Origin: a bacterium
GTDB taxonomy: Bacteria > Pseudomonadota > Alphaproteobacteria > Rhizobiales > Xanthobacteraceae
Reading direction: 5' to 3'
Assembly (NCBI GenBank): GCA_029946075.1
Contig: JAQSDT010000716.1
Span: 1-15,406, forward strand
DNA: 15,406 nucleotides
This document shows positions 6,742-14,105 of this stretch, in pieces. Below the pieces are notes generated by a model. It did no database searches. It was not told the DNA's origin and saw only the letters and a program-made list of their open reading frames with translations. The translations under genes were made by a program, and so were the position numbers. Positions within the stretch are counted from its first letter, which is position 1. Each line of letters begins with the position of its first letter.

Positions 6742-7482
6742 CGATGGCGCTGGAAACCAGGGGACTGGAAAAATCCTTCGGCGGTCTTCGCGTCACGCAG
6801 GATCTGTCGCTGAGGGTGGAGCAGGGCGCGCGCCATGCCCTGATCGGCCCGAACGGCGCCGGCAAGACCACCGTCATCAATTTGCTGACCGGCGTGCTCA
6901 AGCCCAATGCCGGACGGATCCTGCTCGAAGGCAACGACATTACCGATCTGCCGGTGCACACCCGCGTGCTGCGCGGATTGTCGCGCACCTTTCAGATCAA
7001 CCAGCTCTATGCCGATTTGACTCCGCTCGAAACCGTCGGCCTCGCCGTCTCGGAACGGCTTGGCCGCGGCGGCGACTGGTGGCGTCGGATGGGGACGCGA
7101 AACGACGTCAACCAGGAGATATCAGAGACGCTCGCGCGTTTTCATCTGCTTGACGTCATGAACGAACTCACCGCGACCTTGCCCTACGGCAAGCAGCGCC
7201 TGCTCGAAATCGCAGTCGCGATCGCGACCAGACCGCGCGTGCTGCTGCTCGACGAACCCGCCGCCGGTGTGCCGGAAAGCGAGCGCCACGACATTCTGGC
7301 CGCCGTTGCAGCTTTGCCGCGTGACGTCACCGTGCTGCTGATCGAGCACGACATGGATCTGGTGTTCTCGTTTGCCGACCGCATTTCCGTACTGGTCAAT
7401 GGCGCGATGCTGGTGGAAGGCCCGCCGGACGAGGTGGCCAGGGATCCGCAGGTCAAGGCGGTCTATCTCGGCGAGGGCGCCG

Positions 7483-7490
<8 letters not shown>
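6738..7490 (+). CDS. livG: ABC transporter ATP-binding protein, LivG type
   Basis: A 250-residue ATPase of the HAAT importer. It has Walker A GPNGAGKTT (37-45), Q-loop Gln86 in RTFQINQLY, and a degenerate signature LPYGKQRLLEIA (148-159) in place of LSGGQ, which is normal for LivG. Walker B is VLLLDEPAAG (168-177) and the H-loop is IEHDMDLVF with His204. The ATG at 6738 overlaps the livM stop by 4 nt and has AAGGGA upstream; ATG at 6744 is an alternative two codons later. The same reading frame is open upstream through livM, but that part is antiparallel-frame noise (Arg/Pro-rich). The 8-nt overlap with the next ATPase gene supports one operon. It hydrolyses ATP at the cytoplasmic face to power uptake. 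Confidence 0.94.
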
Positions 7491-8199
<709 letters not shown>

Positions 8200-8219
8200 G
8201 ATTATTGGGAGTTCAGACC

Positions 8220-9338
8220 ATGCAGAGAACCAAAGCCCCGTTCCGCGCCGACGAGGTCGGCAGCTTGCTGCGTCCGCAGCGCATCAAGGAAGCCCGCGCC
8301 AGGCTGGAGAAGGGCGAGATCACGGCCGACGATCTGCGCAAGGCCGAGGACATGGAAATCGAAAAGGTCGTGCACCGGCAGGCCTCGCTCGGCCTGAAGC
8401 TTGCGACCGACGGTGAATTCCGCCGCTCCTGGTGGCACTTCGACTTTCTCGCCAAGCTGACGGGTTGCGAGCTCTATCATCCCGACCAGGGCATCCAGTT
8501 CGCGGGCGTGCAGACCCGGCACGACGCCATCCGCGTGATCGGCAAGCTCGACTTCCCGGACAACCATCCGATGCTGGATCACTTCCGGTTCCTGAAGAAG
8601 CATGCCGACACCGCGCATGTCACCGCCAAGATGACGATTCCGTCGCCCGCCGTGCTGCATTTCCGCGGCGGCCGCAAGGCGATCTCGAAGGACGTCTATC
8701 CCGATCTGGAGGAATTCTACGCCGATCTCGGCAAGACCTACCGCAAGGCCGTGAAGGCGTTCTACGACGCCGGCTGCCGCTATCTGCAGTTCGACGACAC
8801 CGTGTGGGCCTATCTGTGCTCGCAGGAAGAGTTGCAGAAGGCGCGCGAGCGCGGCGACAATCCCGACGGCCTGCAGGAAATCTACGCACGCGTCATCAAT
8901 TACGCGCTGGCGGATCGGCCGGCCGACATGATCGTCACCACGCATGTCTGCCGCGGCAATTTCCGCTCGACCTGGATATCGTCCGGCGGCTACGAGCCGG
9001 TGGCCGAGACCATGCTGGCCGGCACCAATTACGACGGCTACTTCCTCGAATATGATTCCGACCGCGCCGGCGGTTTCGAACCGCTGCGCTATTTGCCCAA
9101 GGGCAACAAGATCGTGGTGGTCGGCGTCATCACCTCGAAGTTCGGCGAGCTGGAGAAAAAGGACGACATCAAGCGCCGCCTCGAAGAAGCGGCGAAATTC
9201 GCGCCGCTCGACCAGCTCGCGGTCTCGCCGCAATGCGGCTTCGCCTCGACCGAGGAAGGCAACATCCTCTCCGAGGAAGAGCAGTGGGCCAAGCTCAGCC
9301 TCGCCGTGGAAGTCGCGAATGAGGTTTGGGGGAAATAA
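8220..9338 (+). CDS. Cobalamin-independent methionine synthase-like methyltransferase (MetE C-terminal domain only)
   Basis: A 372-residue single-domain (beta/alpha)8 protein of the MetE-C family, about half the length of full MetE (about 750). The metal-ligand pattern is visible: His242 and Cys244 in THVCRGNF, a likely Glu277 in GYFLEYDSDRAGG, and Cys339 in SPQCGFAST. Other landmarks are FRADEVGSLLRP at the N-terminus, ATDGEFRR (62-69) and YLQFDDTVWAYL (188-199). Such proteins bind zinc and transfer a group to a thiol. Relatives include YxjG/YxjH-type methionine synthases, folate-independent Mes enzymes and epoxyalkane:CoM transferase. Without the N-terminal half, methyl-THF-triglutamate need not be the donor. 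ATG 8220 has GGGAG 8 nt upstream, preferred over TTG 8205. It is 20 bp after livF with no terminator between, so it is likely in the importer operon, and the imported solute may be its substrate or donor (inference). Confidence 0.88.
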   Translation: MQRTKAPFRADEVGSLLRPQRIKEARARLEKGEITADDLRKAEDMEIEKVVHRQASLGLKLATDGEFRRSWWHFDFLAKLTGCELYHPDQGIQFAGVQTRHDAIRVIGKLDFPDNHPMLDHFRFLKKHADTAHVTAKMTIPSPAVLHFRGGRKAISKDVYPDLEEFYADLGKTYRKAVKAFYDAGCRYLQFDDTVWAYLCSQEELQKARERGDNPDGLQEIYARVINYALADRPADMIVTTHVCRGNFRSTWISSGGYEPVAETMLAGTNYDGYFLEYDSDRAGGFEPLRYLPKGNKIVVVGVITSKFGELEKKDDIKRRLEEAAKFAPLDQLAVSPQCGFASTEEGNILSEEEQWAKLSLAVEVANEVWGK

Positions 9339-9345
9339 GTGAGGT

Positions 9346-9447
9346 CGTCATTCCGGGGCTATGCGAAGCATAGAACCCGGAATCTCGAGATCCCCCGATG
9401 CGCAATTGCGCATCTGAGGTTCGCGCTGCGCGCGCCCCGGGATGACG
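9346..9447. repeat. Dispersed palindromic repeat, copy 2 (102 bp)
   Basis: The ends CGTCATTCCGGGG (9346-9358) and CCCCGGGATGACG (9435-9447) match those of copy 1 with one base changed on the right. The left hairpin pairs ATTCCGGG with CCCGGAAT around CTATGC-GAA-GCATAG (9350-9382). The middle contains the perfect 18-bp palindrome GATGCGCAATTGCGCATC (9397-9414), which is absent from copy 1, so the centre of the element varies while the ends are conserved. It starts 7 bp after the MetE-like stop codon and lies between two convergent genes, where it may act as a bidirectional transcription barrier. Confidence 0.87.
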
Positions 9448-9466
9448 ACGCGCGAAGCGCGCCGTC
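9444..9466. terminator. GC-rich hairpin at the convergent gene ends
   Basis: Positions 9444-9453 (GACGACGCGC) pair with 9457-9466 (GCGCGCCGTC), 10 bp with one A-C mismatch and a GAA loop. The hairpin overlaps the right end of repeat copy 2 and the stop codon of the caspase gene. There is no T-tract on either strand, so a classical intrinsic terminator is not shown. It could still stabilise 3' ends or assist Rho-dependent termination. Confidence 0.3.
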
Positions 9467-11168
9467 ACTTCTCCGCCAGATAAACCTCACCCAGCAGCGA
9501 CGAGTTCGACCAGGGCACCTGCTTGCCCTTGGTCGCGGCGACGACCTCCGCGCGCACCCGCGTCAGCATCTGCTGCACTTCGAGGCCGGGCGTGCCGATG
9601 TGGCGCGTCAGCGCTGCCGAGAACGGACTGTTGGCGCCTTCACCATCGAGCGCGACCTGTCCGGGGGCGGTTGCGAATGCGATCAGCGTGCCCGCACCCA
9701 GCGTTGAACCAGCGCCCATCGTCGTTGGCGCCGCGAGCCCCGAGCCGACGTCCATGCCGCGATCGGTACCCGTGGACGCCACCTTCGCCGCCATCGGGTT
9801 GTTGCGGCAGGCATCCAGGATCAGGATGTTGGTGCGGACCTGATCGTCGAGACCGGCCATGATCGTGTCCATGTCCATCATGGCTTCGGTCATGCGGCTG
9901 CCGGCTTTGAATTCCACGTCGATCGGCACCAGATAGTTGCGGCCTTCGACCTGCACGCCATGACCGGCATAGTAGACGACGGCGACGTGCGCCTGCGCCG
10001 CTTCGCGCAGGAAATCGCGGATGGTCTTCTGCATCGCCGTCCCGTCGAGGTCGATGCCTTCCTTCACGGTGAAACCGATGTCGCGCAGGCTTTTGGCGAT
10101 CGAGCGGGCATCGTTGGAGGGATTGGGCAGCGGCTTGACGTGCGCGTAGCCGCCATTACCGATCACGAGCGCGACGCGCTTCGTGATGGAGACTTTCTCG
10201 GCGGAGGCGGGCGGCGGCGGTGCTGCCACGGTACCGGCGGCCGGCGCCGGCGCCGCGCTCATGCGCGGCGAGGGCGGGGCCATCTCCGACAGCAGCGACA
10301 GCCGGACTTTCGCCATCGCCTGATTGGCCTTGCTGCCGGCATCGGATGCCTGGCCTTCGAGTGCCGTGGCGTAATCCAGTTTGGCGCGGGCGAGATCGCC
10401 CCTGGCTTCATAGGAGAGGGCGCGCTGGCTGTAGGCCGAAATCAGCACGCTGCCCGGCGGCGTCATGATGTTGGCCGGCGCCTTGGCCTTGGCCAGCCGG
10501 ATCGCTTCCGTGGTGTCGGCAATGGCGCGGTCGAGATCGCCCTTCGCGCGCCAGATCACGGCCCGGTTGGTCAGCGGTTGCGGCAGCGTCGGGTCGATCC
10601 GGATTGCTTCGTTCATGTCGGCCATCGCGCCGTCGAGGTTGCCAAGCGCCTGTTTGGAGATGCCGCGGTTCTGCCAGGAGAATGCCGATGCAGGCCCGAG
10701 ATTGATCGACTGATCATAGTCGGCAATCGCCTTGGCGTAGTCGCCCTTGCCGCGCCAGGCATTGCCGCGGTTGTGGTAGACGATTCGTTCGGGAGGTCCC
10801 CGGCGCAGGGCATCGTTGAAATCGGCGATCGCGATGTCGTACTCGCCCCTGTCGTAATAGGCGGAGCCGCGCAGATTGTAGGCGGGGACGGTCGGATACA
10901 GGCGAATGGCTTCGCTCGCATCCGCGATCACCTTCGTGTAGTCGCCCTTCTTGTTCCAGCCGACGGCGCGCCAGAAGTAGATGGTCGCGAGCTTCTCGCC
11001 GGAGAACAGCTTCAGGGCGACGATCTTGCTGCAGGCATCGATCATCTGATCGGCCGGCGTGGTGTCGGTGGTGCAGAGCGGCCCGAGCTGGTTGCGCGGC
11101 TGGGCGAGGGACGGCGCCGACCACAGGGCGGCAGCGAGCAGGGAAAGCGTCAGGATCGCGCGGCGCAT
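9465..11168 (-). CDS. Exported TPR-repeat protein with caspase-like (peptidase C14) domain
   Basis: A 567-residue protein. The signal peptide MRRAILTLSLLAAALWSAPSLA, with cleavage near Ala22, implies a periplasmic location. About five to six TPR repeats follow (roughly 60-270), for example GDYTKVIADASEAIRLYP, GEYDIAIADFNDALRRGP and GDYAKAIADYDQSINLGP. Next is a Pro/Ala-rich linker (about 296-324). The caspase-like domain is 328-567: RVALVIGNGGYAHVKPLPNP opens it, the catalytic His is His403 in YYAGHGVQ, and Cys is Cys454 in LILDACRNNP. Both members of the dyad are present, so activity is plausible. ATG 11168 has GAGG 4 nt upstream. Bacterial caspase-like proteins (orthocaspases/metacaspase relatives) usually cut after basic residues, but the target here is unknown. 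The gene is monocistronic by context, convergent with the MetE-like gene and divergent from the HTH-methyltransferase gene. Possible roles are envelope stress or protein assembly through TPR contacts; no defence genes are nearby. Confidence 0.92.
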   Translation of the reverse strand: MRRAILTLSLLAAALWSAPSLAQPRNQLGPLCTTDTTPADQMIDACSKIVALKLFSGEKLATIYFWRAVGWNKKGDYTKVIADASEAIRLYPTVPAYNLRGSAYYDRGEYDIAIADFNDALRRGPPERIVYHNRGNAWRGKGDYAKAIADYDQSINLGPASAFSWQNRGISKQALGNLDGAMADMNEAIRIDPTLPQPLTNRAVIWRAKGDLDRAIADTTEAIRLAKAKAPANIMTPPGSVLISAYSQRALSYEARGDLARAKLDYATALEGQASDAGSKANQAMAKVRLSLLSEMAPPSPRMSAAPAPAAGTVAAPPPPASAEKVSITKRVALVIGNGGYAHVKPLPNPSNDARSIAKSLRDIGFTVKEGIDLDGTAMQKTIRDFLREAAQAHVAVVYYAGHGVQVEGRNYLVPIDVEFKAGSRMTEAMMDMDTIMAGLDDQVRTNILILDACRNNPMAAKVASTGTDRGMDVGSGLAAPTTMGAGSTLGAGTLIAFATAPGQVALDGEGANSPFSAALTRHIGTPGLEVQQMLTRVRAEVVAATKGKQVPWSNSSLLGEVYLAEK

Positions 11169-11352
11169 CGGGCCTCAATCGTTGGAAATCGTGTGGCCGG
11201 TAAGGCTTTGTTGCCTGCGTCGGGATCGGGGTTCAAGGCCCGGCTGCCCGCTACCGTTATACCCGCCACGGCTATTCCTCCGTTGGGCAGATGGTGGTAG
11301 GAAACTCCAGTAACCTGTTGCTGCCCACCGGTTCGGCCCAAATCCCCGCCAG

Positions 11353-12708
11353 ATGAAAAACGACCAGATTCTCAGCCTGATCTCGGAATTCTGTCGCATG
11401 TCCGACATGGCCGAGACGACGTTCGGCCGCCGGGCGGTCAACGACGGCAAGCTGGTGCACCGGCTGCGCGAGGGCAAGCGAATCACGATCGACACGCTGG
11501 ACCGTATCCAGGCCTACATTGCCGCTTCCACGCCGGGCGGGGTAGCGCCGCCGCGGGGGCTGGAAGTGCCGCCAGAGAAGCGCGATCCCCGGGGCAATTT
11601 TCGCTTTTTCGAGAACCGCCAGAAATACCTGCTGTTCGTCCATACCTGCAGCGAGAAGCGGGTGATCGCCGAGCGCGTGGCGCTGGAGCTTTCCAGCCTG
11701 CACCCGCGGCCGCCGGCGCTGCGGGTGTTCGACGCCGGCGTCGGCGACGGCACCGTGCTGGCGCGGGTGATGCGGTCGATGCACGGCCGATTTCCCCATA
11801 TGCCGTTCTATATCGCCGGCAAGGAGCTAAGTGTGGAGGACGTCCGGCTGACGCTCGACAAGGTGCCGGACCGGCTGTTCGAGCACCCGGCGACCGTGTT
11901 CGTGCTGACCAACATGTATTACGCCGAGGCACCCTGGCTGACGCCCGCCTCGCCCAGCGCCGCTGCCGGGATGATCTGGCACGATGTGCCACTGCGGGGG
12001 GCGTCTTCGGGCGAATTCGAGAGCCAGATCGCTGAACTGGGCCCGTTTCTCGAGCAAAACTGGCGAGCCAATATCAGTCCCAAATCGGGCATGCCGATCT
12101 ACGAGCGGCCCGTGGCGCTGGTCCTGTACCGGGAGGATCACCGGTTTTTGCTTGATTCGATCATCCCCCGGGCCGGCCGGACCGAGGCCAATTTCGACCT
12201 CGTGATCGCTTCCCAGCCCTACCGGGCAAAATCCTCTGTGAATTTCCGCGCCAAGCGGATCATCGCACCATTGGCGAGAGCCTTGCGGGCAGGCGGCCGT
12301 TTGATTGGAATTCACTCCCACGGGCAGGATCCGGGGCTGGAAATAATTCAGGCGGTCTGGCCGGGAGAAAATCCTTTCGCGGTAAGCCGTCATGAGCTAT
12401 TGCGCACCGTGAAATATGAGCTCGGATCGGCTGGGCGCGATCTTAACTTTAATGCCTATGCCGATAACCGTTCCATCTTCCGTTATGATATGGAAGCGCT
12501 GCCCAACGAGGTAACCGGCTCGATCGGAACCTCGACGGCTTTTGCAGCGTGGAATGCGGCGGTGTATGTCGCCCAGATCGAAGACGACCGGTTGACGGAA
12601 ATGACTGAAAACGGCCGGACCCTCGATGCCACCAGAGAGGTTCTGCGCAAGCATAATGGGCTTTGGTTTTACGACGAATCCTACGTCATTTCGCGCCGTC
12701 GCGACTGA
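11353..12708 (+). CDS. Fusion of HTH-like DNA-binding segment and class I SAM-methyltransferase fold
   Basis: A 451-residue protein. Residues 1-57 contain MAETTFGRRAVNDGK-LVHRLREGKRIT-IDTLDRIQAYI. This 'TFGR-AVNDGKLV-RLR-G-R-T--TL-R---FI' pattern resembles a small HTH module of alphaproteobacterial regulators. After a Pro-rich linker (about 60-82), residues 100-325 look like a Rossmann methyltransferase. Motif I is RVFDAGVGDGTVL (124-136, GxGxG), Glu158 may contact the SAM ribose, and FDLVIASQPY (281-290) sits where motif IV would be. There SQPY stands in for the (N/D/S)PP(Y/F) of amino-methyltransferases, so catalysis is uncertain. A C-terminal part (about 340-451) has no recognised domain. 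The start ATG 11353 keeps the first helix of the HTH; no strong ribosome-binding site is seen. It lies 60 bp upstream of metK on the same strand, which suggests a role in SAM metabolism, possibly as a SAM/SAH-responsive regulator (inference). Confidence 0.75.
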   Translation: MKNDQILSLISEFCRMSDMAETTFGRRAVNDGKLVHRLREGKRITIDTLDRIQAYIAASTPGGVAPPRGLEVPPEKRDPRGNFRFFENRQKYLLFVHTCSEKRVIAERVALELSSLHPRPPALRVFDAGVGDGTVLARVMRSMHGRFPHMPFYIAGKELSVEDVRLTLDKVPDRLFEHPATVFVLTNMYYAEAPWLTPASPSAAAGMIWHDVPLRGASSGEFESQIAELGPFLEQNWRANISPKSGMPIYERPVALVLYREDHRFLLDSIIPRAGRTEANFDLVIASQPYRAKSSVNFRAKRIIAPLARALRAGGRLIGIHSHGQDPGLEIIQAVWPGENPFAVSRHELLRTVKYELGSAGRDLNFNAYADNRSIFRYDMEALPNEVTGSIGTSTAFAAWNAAVYVAQIEDDRLTEMTENGRTLDATREVLRKHNGLWFYDESYVISRRRD

Positions 12709-12720
12709 CATTCCGGGATA

Positions 12721-12768
12721 AACAACACAGACAGCCGCCGGGGTTCGGCGGGAACAAGGGGTTGGTTG
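12721..12768 (+). promoter_or_regulatory. metK leader hairpin and ribosome-binding site
   Basis: CCGCCG (12735-12740) and CGGCGG (12746-12751) form a perfect 6-bp stem with loop GGGTT, ending 4 nt before the AAGGGG ribosome-binding site (12756-12761) of metK. AACAAC (12721-12726) can pair with GTTGGTT (12761-12767) around the hairpin with one bulged G, which would partly enclose the ribosome-binding site. The geometry is compatible with translational control, but the sequence does not match a SAM riboswitch class that I can recognise. It is a candidate only. Confidence 0.35.
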
Positions 12769-14031
12769 ATGCGCGCGTCCTATCTGTTCACCAGCGAGTC
12801 GGTTTCCGAGGGTCATCCGGACAAGGTTTCGGATCAAATCTCCGACGCGATCCTCGATGCCTTCCTCGAGAAGGACGTCAAGCTCGGCATTGCCGACGAC
12901 AGCGCGGTCAACACCCGCCTCGGCTGCGAGACGCTGTGCACGACCAACAAGATCGTGATCGCGGGCGAGGGCCGCGGCCAGCTGTTCCGCGACATCCACG
13001 GCGTCTCCGTCGTCGACCGCGAACTGATCTCCGAAATCGCCCGCGGCGTCGTCAAGGACATCGGCTACGACCAGAACGGCTTCTCCTATCACGGCGCCGA
13101 CATCGAGGTGTTGTTGCACGGCCAGTCGCCCGACATCGCGATGGGCGTTGACGCCAAGAAAAAGAAGAGCGGCGAAGAAGAAGGCGCCGGCGACCAGGGC
13201 ATGATGTTCGGTTACGCCTGCAACGAGAGCGAAGTCTACGAGAAGGGCAGCTTCATGCCCGCGCCGATTTTCTTCGCGCACCGCATTCTGAAGGTGCTGT
13301 CGGACAAGCGCCGCAACGGCCAGCTGTTCGACCTGCAGCCCGACGCCAAGAGCCAGGTGACCGTGAAGTATGTCGACGGCAAGCCGGTCGGCTGCACCAA
13401 GGTCGTGGTTTCGACCCAGCACAACGAGAAAAGCCGCAACGGCAAGAAATATTCGCCCGGCCTGATCAAGGAAATGATCTCGACCGCGGTAGAGTCGGCG
13501 CTGCCGAAGGGCTGGATGCCGGAAAAGAATTCCGACTTCCTCGTCAACCCGACCGGTAACTTCGTGGTCGGCGGTCCCGACGGCGACTGCGGCCTGACCG
13601 GCCGCAAGATCATCGTCGACACCTATGGCGGTTATGCCCCGCACGGTGGCGGCGCGTTCTCCGGCAAGGATCCAACCAAGGTCGACCGTTCCGCCGCTTA
13701 CGCTGCGCGCTATCTCGCCAAGAACGTCGTGGCGGCCGGCTTTGCCAATCGCTGCACCATCCAGGTCGCCTATGCGATCGGCGTTGCCGATCCGATGTCG
13801 GTGCTGGTGGATACCCATGGCACCGGCAAGGTCGATGAAAAGAAGCTCGAGAAGGTGTTGCCGCAGCTGTTCAGGCTGACGCCGACCAACATCCGCCGCA
13901 CGCTGAAGCTGAACCGGCCGATCTATCGCCGCACCGCGTCCTACGGCCATTTCGGCCGCGCGCCGGAAAAGGACGGTGGCTTCTCCTGGGAAAAGACCGA
14001 TCTGGTATCCGCGCTGAAGGGCGCGTTCTGA
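12769..14031 (+). CDS. metK: S-adenosylmethionine synthetase MetK
   Basis: A 420-residue cytosolic enzyme making SAM from methionine and ATP, using Mg2+ and K+. Diagnostic blocks are FTSESVSEGHPDKVSDQISD (His16 and Asp18 of the active site), the GAGDQGMMFGYA hexapeptide region (139-150), GGGAFSGKDPTKVDRS (293-308), and HFGR (394-397) at the C-terminus. It is about 35 residues longer than the E. coli enzyme (384). The extra length includes an expanded region near 40-75 and a charged loop AKKKKSGEEEGAGDQG (129-144) just before the conserved GAGDQG. These look like lineage variants rather than defects. The ATG at 12769 is preceded by AAGGGG 7 nt upstream; a TTG at 12766 is possible but less likely. 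A hairpin lies in its leader and an intrinsic-terminator-like hairpin follows, separating it from ahcY. Confidence 0.97.
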   Translation: MRASYLFTSESVSEGHPDKVSDQISDAILDAFLEKDVKLGIADDSAVNTRLGCETLCTTNKIVIAGEGRGQLFRDIHGVSVVDRELISEIARGVVKDIGYDQNGFSYHGADIEVLLHGQSPDIAMGVDAKKKKSGEEEGAGDQGMMFGYACNESEVYEKGSFMPAPIFFAHRILKVLSDKRRNGQLFDLQPDAKSQVTVKYVDGKPVGCTKVVVSTQHNEKSRNGKKYSPGLIKEMISTAVESALPKGWMPEKNSDFLVNPTGNFVVGGPDGDCGLTGRKIIVDTYGGYAPHGGGAFSGKDPTKVDRSAAYAARYLAKNVVAAGFANRCTIQVAYAIGVADPMSVLVDTHGTGKVDEKKLEKVLPQLFRLTPTNIRRTLKLNRPIYRRTASYGHFGRAPEKDGGFSWEKTDLVSALKGAF

Positions 14032-14051
14032 TTTTCTCCGCAATTGTCTCG

Positions 14052-14091
14052 CGTATTCCGGAAAGCACCCGCTTTTCGGAATATGCTTTTT
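14052..14091 (+). terminator. Intrinsic-terminator-like hairpin between metK and ahcY
   Basis: Positions 14052-14066 pair with 14071-14085: 15 bp including two G-U wobbles, with loop ACCC. CTTTTT follows at 14086-14091. This is the classic shape of a Rho-independent terminator for metK. The T-tract ends exactly where the ahcY ribosome-binding site AAGGGA (14092-14097) begins, so any ahcY transcript from metK must read through it. The arms TTCCGGAAAGC and GCTTTTCGGAA also resemble the core of a palindromic repeat common in rhizobial genomes, so the hairpin may have arisen from such a repeat. Confidence 0.72.
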
Positions 14092-14105
14092 AAGGGATCA
14101 ACCGC

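Noticed and set aside
8202..9233. 343-codon minus-strand open frame opposite the MetE-like gene
   Set aside because: Shadow of a clearly conserved gene; no ribosome-binding site or family features.
9960..11300. 446-codon plus-strand open frame opposite the caspase gene
   Set aside because: The minus-strand gene has a signal peptide, TPRs and a caspase dyad; the plus frame is a composition artefact.
11284..11327. TGGGCAG/CTGCCCA inverted repeat upstream of the HTH-methyltransferase gene
   Set aside because: Only 7-bp arms 30 bp apart; could be an operator or leader hairpin but chance is likely in GC-rich DNA.
9465..12708. Caspase gene and HTH-methyltransferase gene as a defence island
   Set aside because: Divergent genes with housekeeping neighbours, an exported caspase protein, and no nuclease, toxin, phage or mobile genes nearby.
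12709..12720. CATTCCGGGATA after the HTH-methyltransferase gene as a third repeat copy
   Set aside because: Only one short end resembles the repeat; no matching inverted end or hairpin follows.
12397..14043. 548-codon open frame on the minus strand opposite metK
   Set aside because: It mirrors metK, whose identity is certain. The frame is open because of GC-rich third positions, and the translation is His/Arg/Asp-rich with no recognisable domain.
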